Origin: Candidatus Poribacteria bacterium
GTDB lineage: Bacteria; Poribacteria; WGA-4E; WGA-3G
DNA length: 59,390 bases
Direction: 5' to 3'
Assembly: GCA_026710795.1 (NCBI GenBank)
Contig: JAPOQK010000022.1
Coordinates: 1-59,390 of the forward strand
Numbering within the stretch: the first letter of the stretch is position 1; every line of letters starts with the position of its first letter. A program made the position numbers and the translations under genes. Below, one piece after another: positions 1 through 6,044 of the stretch. Below the pieces are notes generated by a model. The model was not told the origin of the DNA and did not search any database. It saw nothing but the letters and a program-made list of their open reading frames with translations.

Positions 1-105
1 TAAGGCATGATTATATGCAAAACGGGCATAACCACATTGCTGAGCAAACCAATTATACTGCTTGTTATTTGGAATTAAGGCAATCTTATGTGTTTTTAAG
101 GGCAT
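1..105 (-). CDS. tnpB: IS200/IS605-type TnpB, N-terminal fragment (cut by window edge)
   Basis: Reading the minus strand from an ATG at 105-103 gives 35 uninterrupted codons to the window edge. The peptide begins MPLKTHKIALIPNNKQ and continues with CGYARFAYNHAL, the usual start of the helix-turn-helix region of TnpB/IS1341-type proteins (a PN-x-Q segment, then G-x-A-R-x-A/V-Y-N-x-A-L). TnpB is an RNA-guided nuclease carried by IS200/IS605 transposons. The catalytic RuvC domain, the 3' end and any omega RNA lie outside the window, so intactness cannot be judged. The hairpin at 239-259 lies 5' of the gene, where a left end of such an element is expected. Confidence 0.8.
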   Translation of the reverse strand, partial: MPLKTHKIALIPNNKQYNWFAQQCGYARFAYNHAL

Positions 106-238
106 ATCACTACTTCCTTGAAAGGTCACTACTTCCCATTTGTGGTGGTGTGAGATACGAAAAATATCTGCCCTGAAGTAGTCCTACAAGGATACCATGT
201 TTCACGCTAAAAGTCAGGTTATATTGTGGTGTCTATAT

Positions 239-259
239 CCCCGTGCTAAAGCAACGGGG
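239..259. repeat. Hairpin upstream of tnpB, candidate IS605-type left-end palindrome
   Basis: CCCCGT at 239-244 pairs with ACGGGG at 254-259 around GCTAAAGCA, with two more possible G-C pairs inside. Subterminal imperfect palindromes of this kind are what the Y1 transposase recognises at ends of IS200/IS605 elements. The rest of 106-423 holds two further inverted repeats: GATTGATA at 273-280 against TATCAATC at 291-298, and TTTGACAC at 261-268 against GTGTCAAA at 323-330. I see no gene in 106-423 and cannot fix the element boundary. Confidence 0.5.
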
Positions 260-423
260 TTTTGACACCAAAGATTGATAAATTCTGATATATCAATCTA
301 GAAGCCCAGCGGGACGACAGGTGTGTCAAACATTACAGATAGATAAGTATGATGTTTCCACTCAATCAGACAATAGCAACAGTACATACTATTACCAAAC
401 TATAGTATTTGTAGAATAAGATA

Positions 424-1476
424 TTAAAATTCGTTGAAAACTTTCACAGGTTTTCCGGATTCAATTGATTCCCAAGCAGCAACACCGACAGCAATAGATT
501 TCGCTCCATCAACCACATTCGGGGACGGTTCTAAATCGTTTTCAAGACATTCCTGAAAATGCCGCATATACCGAATAACCGTTTGTCCGTGTCCATAAAC
601 ACTCGTGTCAACTTCAGGGTCACATGTCATCTCAAAAGGTTCTCTCGCAGACATTTTATCAAGCATGAGTTTTACTTGTCCGCCTTTGTTATCGGTAAAA
701 TCACTAATCATAGTTCCTTTACTACCGTATATAGATACTTGCATCATAGGCATAGGAGGATGAACAACATCGTATAGACCCATTGCCCGTGCGATTTGTC
801 CGTTTTTAAACTTCAGATTGAGAAAGAAGTTGTTTTTGATGGGGTATTCAGGTGTAAGTGTGCCTTTTGTACCATATGCATGCACCTCTTCAACATCACC
901 GAGAAAACTACGTAAAATATCAACAGGATGCACAACCCCACCAAACATCAAGTCTTGTGGAACTTGGAGCCGCCACGGTGTAAAATCGTAAACCTCGCGC
1001 ATGTCATGAACATAATACGCATCTGCCACCATGATGTCCCCTAAATCACCATCATCGTATAGCCGTTTCATTGTTAAAAACTGAAGATCAAATCGCATAG
1101 TCTGTCCCACAAGGAATTTGACACCTTGTTGACGCACTAAGTCAACCAAACGTTGTGCATCTGCCAAGGAAGTAACCATCGGTTTTGTGCAAACAACGTG
1201 CTTGCCAGCTTCAATCGCAGCAATACAATGTTCAGCGTGGAGATGGTCAGGGGAATATATCGCAATGACTGAAACGTCATCGCGCTGCACCAATTCGCGA
1301 TAATCAGTCGTCCAATAACGGACACCAATCTGCTTAGCATAATTTTCCAAGACATCTGGACGATTAGCACAAATACCACGAAGTTCATATTTCAGATCCG
1401 GCACATCATTAAGCAGTGTCGCCGTTGACCCCATATTGGTCGGATTAATTCCAATTACACCTAATCCTATTGCCAT
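424..1476 (-). CDS. Gfo/Idh/MocA-family NAD(P)-dependent oxidoreductase
   Basis: A 350-residue protein of normal family length. The N-terminal Rossmann segment has GLGVIGI. The cofactor-domain EKP signature appears as TKP in CTKPMVTSLADAQRLVD near residue 95. The C-terminal domain contains GGVVHPVD, matching the catalytic G-x-x-x-H-x-x-D region. Such enzymes oxidise or epimerise sugars and inositols, but the substrate cannot be read from sequence. The start has a good ribosome binding site (AAAGGAGAG about six bases upstream) and lies just below the promoter at 1501-1529. It appears to be a single-gene transcript and is separated by repeats from the next gene. Confidence 0.88.
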   Translation of the reverse strand: MAIGLGVIGINPTNMGSTATLLNDVPDLKYELRGICANRPDVLENYAKQIGVRYWTTDYRELVQRDDVSVIAIYSPDHLHAEHCIAAIEAGKHVVCTKPMVTSLADAQRLVDLVRQQGVKFLVGQTMRFDLQFLTMKRLYDDGDLGDIMVADAYYVHDMREVYDFTPWRLQVPQDLMFGGVVHPVDILRSFLGDVEEVHAYGTKGTLTPEYPIKNNFFLNLKFKNGQIARAMGLYDVVHPPMPMMQVSIYGSKGTMISDFTDNKGGQVKLMLDKMSAREPFEMTCDPEVDTSVYGHGQTVIRYMRHFQECLENDLEPSPNVVDGAKSIAVGVAAWESIESGKPVKVFNEF

Positions 1477-1500
1477 TTTATCTCTCCTTTAATTGACACA

Positions 1501-1529
1501 ATCATATCATGAATTCGACCAAATGACAA
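1501..1529 (-). promoter_or_regulatory. Sigma-70-type promoter of the Gfo/Idh gene
   Basis: On the minus strand TTGTCA (1529-1524) and TATGAT (1506-1501) are separated by 17 bp. The predicted transcription start falls near 1494, leaving a short leader that contains the AAAGGAGAG ribosome binding site of the gene starting at 1476. Confidence 0.6.
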
Positions 1530-1540
1530 GTTACCAATAT

Positions 1541-1568
1541 CGTAGGTCGGAGCGAGCTTGCGACCTAC
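1541..1568. repeat. REP-like palindrome of the GTAGGTCGGAGCGAGC family
   Basis: GTAGGTCG (1542-1549) and CGACCTAC (1561-1568) form an 8-bp stem around a short loop. The same core, GTAGGTCGGAGCGAGC, recurs at 30728, 30996, 49132 and 49401 in longer form. This copy is diverged (GCTTGCGACC instead of GCGAAGCGACC). Confidence 0.75.
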
Positions 1569-1676
1569 GACACGTATCATTTCAATTGATGATTCTTAAT
1601 TTGGTAAACCTGATACAGACAAACAGAATATAATAAAATACCAATATATATTCAATAAAACATTTCACTTTTTAAC

Positions 1677-1705
1677 TTGACATCTACATAAAGATACTGT
1701 ATAAT
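1677..1705 (+). promoter_or_regulatory. Perfect-consensus sigma-70 promoter with no intact gene behind it
   Basis: TTGACA at 1677-1682 and TATAAT at 1700-1705 are separated by exactly 17 bp. A strong Shine-Dalgarno-like AGAGGAGGT follows around 1757-1765, and the MITE at 1783-1936 begins 17 bp later. The nearest plus-strand gene is at 2370, which has its own candidate promoter. The rest of 1937-2309 shows only a spurious ORF and a 16-bp palindrome. Confidence 0.65.
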
Positions 1706-1782
1706 TAACAAATGTTTATAACTTAAGTGTGTATCAACGATACAAGTTAGATTTACAAGAGGAGGTATAATCTTAAATTAAC

Positions 1783-1936
1783 AGGACTTACGCACAGACG
1801 ATAGGCATCGAATGCCATAAGCGCATTCGACGTTGATTCCGCGCTTTGTTAGCACGCTGAAAAACCACAATTCTTATGGAAATTACACTAATTCTGTCAT
1901 AATTATTGGTAAGTTCGTGAAAATTGCGTAAGTCCT
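1783..1936. mobile_element. MITE-like element with 12-bp TIRs and 7-bp target duplication
   Basis: AGGACTTACGCA at 1783-1794 is the exact inverse of TGCGTAAGTCCT at 1925-1936. The element is bracketed by identical AATTAAC heptamers at 1776-1782 and 1937-1943, consistent with a target-site duplication. The 154-bp interior has no ORF of note but contains short palindromic stretches, for example around CGCGCTTTGTTAGCACGC near 1841. The size, inverted ends and duplication fit a non-autonomous miniature transposable element. The parent transposase is not in the window. Confidence 0.75.
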
Positions 1937-2130
1937 AATTAACATGGTTTGTAGTGTATAGTTTCTGTGACACAAAAGTTTTTTATTGGCATCGCATTCC
2001 ACATAATCTGCGGTTTTTGTTCCCATGTATAACAAATTGTGTAGGCAGGATTGAACGATACAAAACCGAAAAAAGGAGCAAAAAAAAAAGCGAAATTCGC
2101 GTCACATTCCTTATCCTGACTGAATTCTTT

Positions 2131-2146
2131 ACGTCATATATGACGT
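2131..2146. promoter_or_regulatory. 16-bp perfect palindrome, possible operator
   Basis: ACGTCATATATGACGT is a perfect palindrome followed by a third half-site-like AACGTCAC at about 2151. It lies some 165 bp upstream of the promoter of the terpene cyclase gene. A dimeric regulator site is possible, but nothing identifies the protein. Confidence 0.3.
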
Positions 2147-2309
2147 GCAAAACGTCACAAATTATAGCACATACTGATAAACAATGTAACGGTAAATTAA
2201 CAAATATAGGTCTGCTTCTCTCTACCCGGTCTATAAGAGATTATATTGAATTGTGAAAAATATATCCGAAAAAACTGAAAACTAAATAATCACTATGATC
2301 ACAATAAAG

Positions 2310-2338
2310 TTGTCTACCTAACTCAGATATGATATACT
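2310..2338 (+). promoter_or_regulatory. Predicted promoter of the terpene cyclase-glycosyltransferase pair
   Basis: TTGTCT (2310-2315) and TATACT (2333-2338) are 17 bp apart. The predicted start would leave a leader of about 25 nt before the ATG at 2370. No clear Shine-Dalgarno sequence precedes that ATG. Confidence 0.45.
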
Positions 2339-2369
2339 TCTTCCAGATTTCTATTCCATCACCTTTATT

Positions 2370-4094
2370 ATGCAAAAAACACACATCTCCCAACCAAACA
2401 CCGAGATATACCAACGTGCTACATCTACCTTAACACGTGGTATAGACTTTTTGCTTACACAGCAGCAAGAAGATGGAAACTTTGAAGGACAACTTTCATC
2501 AAGCACGTTTCCATCTTGTGCGTTTGCATGGATACAACTTGCGCAAGGTGAAACACCTGAAAAATCATTGGTTGACTGGTTCATAAACAATCAAAACGAA
2601 CAGGGTGCCTGGGGGTTAGATGCAGCAAATCAGTCTAATCCGGAATCCACTCTGTTTACCAAGTTGATTTTGGAACAGGTGAGTAAGAATAATCCTACCC
2701 AAAGACTTGATCAGACAATATCACGCATACCACATTATCCACTTTATCTCGCTTTAGTCAAGCTTACTTACGCTGCTTTCAATCAATATGACTGGCAGAA
2801 ATTGACTGTCTCAAAAAGTGCGTTACCATTGATGAAAATTATGAAGAAATTGGCGCGCATGCCAATGTTACGTACTATTTTGAAACCACCAAGAAATAAA
2901 CTCCCGCCAGTAGATATGTTCAACACTGCTCTATTTGAGGAGTTATTCATTGCTGAACAACACACATTAGTGCCAGTCTTTATTTTAATTGAATTGAATA
3001 CAAGCAATCGTGACGATATGATTGACGCCTTAGTAACTTGGTTGAAATCACGAGTATTGAGTGATGGCAGTTGGTTCCGCGTAAATTATATTACCGCACT
3101 TTCGGTCTTGGCACTCATTGAACTAAACAAGAATGAATATGATGATCCAGATATTTCAGATTTTATAAACAAAGGAATAGAATGGTTATGTGCTACCCAG
3201 AATCCTGATGGTGGTTGCAGAGAAGCATTGAACCTTAATATATGGGACACTGCCCTGAGCATTATCGCTTTAACAGAGGTTGATGCAGAATATAAGGATA
3301 GTTCAAAGGTTGTCCATAAAGCAGCACAATGGCTTGTTGAACATCAAAATGAGAATGGTGGTTGGGCGTTTTCTGGATTGCAAGACAGCACACTTCCAAG
3401 CGATGCAGATGACACCGCTTTGGCAACACTGTCCATTATACGGTCAAATCTGGAATCTGCAGATGCAAAAAGATCGGTTGAAAACGGGATAGAGTGGCTA
3501 AGGCAGAATCAAGGTAAAGATGGAAGTTGGAGTACATATCAACCCGGTCAGGGGGATGTTGGGTGTGTTAGCATAACGGCACATGCTATTGAGGCATTAT
3601 TTGCGTATGGCAACAATGAAGAATATATTACTCGTGGTGTGCAGTGGCTACGTTCAAACATAAAGAATGAAGGTTATTGGGATGACCTATGGTTATCAAA
3701 ACGCACTTACGGAACAGCATGTGCCCTTATCGCCCTCGTAAAAGCAGGGTACAGAGACGTACCGGAGATCACAAAAGGTATTCAGTGGTTGGAACAGACT
3801 CAAAATGCTGATGGAGGTTGGGGTGAAGATATGTTTGGTCATACCACAGATAGCACGGTGGAACAGACAGCATGGTGCACTTATGCCTTGTTAATTGTCA
3901 ATAGTGAAAATCAAGCTGCTATAAATGGCATTACGTTTCTCCTTGAGCATCAAAGAGACAACGGTTCATGGCAAGAGAGTTGTGTCGGTATTTATTGGGA
4001 AGTGATTGGTGGGTATACGGATCCGATATACGCATCAGTTTTTCCTATATTAGCATTGAACCAGTATATCAGGAATGCCGACTTACAGTGTTGA
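2370..4094 (+). CDS. Squalene-hopene-cyclase-like class II terpene cyclase
   Basis: A 574-residue protein built from repeated QW-type motifs, for example QNEQGAWG near residue 75, QNPDGGC near 277, QNENGGWAF near 326 and QNADGGWGED near 478. These mark the alpha-alpha barrel fold of triterpene cyclases. The acid motif of class II cyclases is present as SDADDTA (DADD at 345-348), matching the D-x-D-D-T-A of squalene-hopene cyclase, whose Asp protonates the substrate. It is somewhat shorter than typical hopene cyclases (about 630 residues). Six bases separate it from the glycosyltransferase gene, suggesting co-transcription. Squalene, another polyprenyl substrate, or a modified hopanoid are all possible. 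Confidence 0.8.
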   Translation: MQKTHISQPNTEIYQRATSTLTRGIDFLLTQQQEDGNFEGQLSSSTFPSCAFAWIQLAQGETPEKSLVDWFINNQNEQGAWGLDAANQSNPESTLFTKLILEQVSKNNPTQRLDQTISRIPHYPLYLALVKLTYAAFNQYDWQKLTVSKSALPLMKIMKKLARMPMLRTILKPPRNKLPPVDMFNTALFEELFIAEQHTLVPVFILIELNTSNRDDMIDALVTWLKSRVLSDGSWFRVNYITALSVLALIELNKNEYDDPDISDFINKGIEWLCATQNPDGGCREALNLNIWDTALSIIALTEVDAEYKDSSKVVHKAAQWLVEHQNENGGWAFSGLQDSTLPSDADDTALATLSIIRSNLESADAKRSVENGIEWLRQNQGKDGSWSTYQPGQGDVGCVSITAHAIEALFAYGNNEEYITRGVQWLRSNIKNEGYWDDLWLSKRTYGTACALIALVKAGYRDVPEITKGIQWLEQTQNADGGWGEDMFGHTTDSTVEQTAWCTYALLIVNSENQAAINGITFLLEHQRDNGSWQESCVGIYWEVIGGYTDPIYASVFPILALNQYIRNADLQC

Positions 4095-4100
4095 TTTGAT

Positions 4101-4772
4101 ATGATTTCAGTTATTATTCCTATTCTGAACGAAGCCAAGATATTGGAAAAATCACTCACTCGTCTTCAACCGGAATTGGAGAACAATGAACTTATTATTG
4201 TAGATGGAGGAAGCACTGACGACTCTGTTAGTATAGCTGAAAAGTACGGGAAAGTGGTTATATCCGAACGTGGACGTGCCAAACAGTTGAATGCCGGTGC
4301 TGCAGAAGCAACGGGTGACATTCTTGTTTTTTTACATGCAGACATCTGGCTTGAATCAGGAGCATTCAAATCCGTAGAGTCAACGTTGTCTTCAGGTTAT
4401 GTAGGAGGTGGATTTCTCCAAAAGATAGACGATAAAGGTCTGTTGTATCGTATAATAGAGATCACAGCAGATATGCGTGGAAAATTTCTAAAGGTGTTTT
4501 ATGGGGATAGCGGAATTTATGTACGACGAGTTGACTTTCGCCAAATAAACGGATTTCCTGATGTGCCAATTATGGAGGAAATGGGTTTTTCCAAGGCATT
4601 ACGGAAGTTAGGGAAGACGAAGATGATTAAACCCCACATACATATATCGTCACGACGATGGGAAAAGAACGGGATTGTCAGAACGACTGCAGTAAACTGG
4701 TTTATTACGTTCCTTTACTTTATGGGGTTTTCATTGGAACGACTTGCGGCATTGTATCAGGATATACGATAA
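4101..4772 (+). CDS. Family 2 glycosyltransferase (TIGR04283-like)
   Basis: A 223-residue GT-A fold protein. It begins MISVIIPILNEAKILEKSL, carries DGGSTDDS near residue 35, and has an LHAD segment in the place of the DXD metal motif near residue 79. The later signature YGDSGIYVRR followed by NGFPDVPIMEE is characteristic of the small GT2 group often labelled 'rSAM/selenodomain-associated transferase 2'. A C-terminal hydrophobic stretch suggests membrane association. Being only 6 bp downstream of the terpene cyclase gene, it could decorate a terpenoid or hopanoid lipid, but that is inference from position alone. Confidence 0.82.
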   Translation: MISVIIPILNEAKILEKSLTRLQPELENNELIIVDGGSTDDSVSIAEKYGKVVISERGRAKQLNAGAAEATGDILVFLHADIWLESGAFKSVESTLSSGYVGGGFLQKIDDKGLLYRIIEITADMRGKFLKVFYGDSGIYVRRVDFRQINGFPDVPIMEEMGFSKALRKLGKTKMIKPHIHISSRRWEKNGIVRTTAVNWFITFLYFMGFSLERLAALYQDIR

Positions 4773-4781
4773 TAAAGAAAA

Positions 4782-4809
4782 ATGGAGACAGCACAATGAC
4801 TGTCCCCAT
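4782..4809 (-). terminator. Terminator hairpin between convergent genes
   Basis: ATGGAGACAG (4782-4791) pairs with CTGTCCCCAT (4800-4809) with one mismatch and an 8-nt loop. On the minus strand the stem is followed by a T-rich run, fitting a terminator for the gene at 4829-5695. The hairpin itself may also serve the plus-strand pair ending at 4772. Confidence 0.6.
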
Positions 4810-4828
4810 GAATGGTTAATTATCTCAA

Positions 4829-5695
4829 TTATCGGACTGCTTTGATTTGTCCCCATGTTGTAGACAACTTGTTATTAGCGTGGACATCCAAAGTTGCATT
4901 TTCTGATAACCAATTCGTGATGAATTCAGCAACACCGATACCACGCGGATCTGTTCCTACCCAATCAGGTGTAGCCATTTGCCACATCGCAGCAATCATA
5001 CCGGTTCCATCTTTACCATCTTCTTTGCTGATAGCAACTGCTGGATCCGCATTATCTGCGTTCTCTTGTGCAAAAACAACAACATCCCAATTAGAATTGG
5101 CAAACTGGTCCACATGCCAAGGGCGGATAGAGCGGAAAGCCTTCAGTGAAGGAATATATTTTTCACCCAACTCGGTAGGAACTTGATTACCAGTTCCCCG
5201 TTCACCAAAATCTAATCCTGGTATATCAAAAACGTTGGCAGCACCAGCTGCAGCGTTGTCTGCACTCCGGACTCCACCTTCATAACTCATATAGAAAATC
5301 CAGTCTGCGACGTTTATAACAACATTTCCTGCTTCAACGAAATTCTCTACATTGGAGCCATCGGGTTTAAGATTAGGAAACGGGTAAAGGGCACTGGGGG
5401 CAGTTCCACAGGCAAGAAGTATAACATCTTGCTGTCCATTGCCAGTGTGTTCTATACACCACTTTCCCAGTGGAGAACCATCACCTTTTTCATCACCATC
5501 ACCAAAGTTTTCAATACTATTGAAGAGTCCTTTAACACCGGCGTGGTTCATCACCGTTTCCGTATTCTTTTTCACAGCACCCGCAGAAATCCAGCCGGGA
5601 TTTGAGGGACCAGAGTAAATTGCAAAATCGCTTGCATATACTATTGACGCACTTACTATTAGTGCGAATATGATAATACCAAAATAGCGTTTCAT
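4829..5695 (-). CDS. Secreted protein of unknown function
   Basis: A 288-residue protein with a clear signal peptide (MKRYFGIIIFALIVSASIVYA). The mature part reads like an alpha/beta domain: DVILLACGTAPSALYPF near residue 90 and EAGNVVINVADWIFYMSYEGG near residue 121 resemble strands and loops of glutamine-amidotransferase- or ThuA-like Rossmann folds. I find no catalytic triad that would prove this. A strong AAGGAGG precedes the ATG by 11 bases. It stands alone between its terminator and the end of the secretion operon, and could be one of that system's exported products, though nothing in the sequence shows it. Confidence 0.7.
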   Translation of the reverse strand: MKRYFGIIIFALIVSASIVYASDFAIYSGPSNPGWISAGAVKKNTETVMNHAGVKGLFNSIENFGDGDEKGDGSPLGKWCIEHTGNGQQDVILLACGTAPSALYPFPNLKPDGSNVENFVEAGNVVINVADWIFYMSYEGGVRSADNAAAGAANVFDIPGLDFGERGTGNQVPTELGEKYIPSLKAFRSIRPWHVDQFANSNWDVVVFAQENADNADPAVAISKEDGKDGTGMIAAMWQMATPDWVGTDPRGIGVAEFITNWLSENATLDVHANNKLSTTWGQIKAVR

Positions 5696-5980
5696 ATAAT
5701 GTAAAACCTCCTTGCGACATACCTAAGGTACTATACCAGTCTGAAATGTCGTCTGTATTACTTTCCTATAGAGATCAATATATCTCCATAGTGAAATATG
5801 AATTGTAAAATAGAAATTGCGACCAATTTTGAGATTCCCGTGGTGGTCGCAGTTTGATTATGGGATTACCTGATTTGAGGATATAATTTTACCTAAAATC
5901 GGGTCTTGTTAGTATGTTGGAATTATATAAAATTTCACAATAAAGGTCAAGAATAAATCATATTCAACTGGCAGCAAATT
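5696..5980. other. Intergenic region, no gene seen
   Basis: This is the 5' region of the secreted-protein gene and lies downstream of the secretin terminator. It is AT-rich, with no ORF and no repeat shared with the rest of the window. I could not find a convincing -35/-10 pair. Confidence 0.5.
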
Positions 5981-6012
5981 AAAATAAAAAAGGACAGATT
6001 ATTCACCTGTCC
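5981..6012 (-). terminator. Rho-independent terminator of the type II secretion operon
   Basis: On the minus strand GGACAG (6012-6007) pairs with CTGTCC (5997-5992) around a 9-nt loop and is followed directly by a T tract (5991-5981). It lies 33 bp past the stop of the last secretin gene and marks the end of the long minus-strand operon. Confidence 0.85.
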
Positions 6013-6044
6013 ACAATACAAGCTAAGAAACAATAAATGTTAGA

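Noticed and set aside
1954..2256. Open frame of 100 codons upstream of the cyclase
   Set aside because: No ribosome binding site, no domain, biased Lys/Ser content from poly-A stretches, and it overlaps a palindromic regulatory-like region; probably chance.
5532..5720. 62-codon minus frame beginning upstream of the secreted protein
   Set aside because: Overlaps the real start with AAGGAGG and has no coding features.
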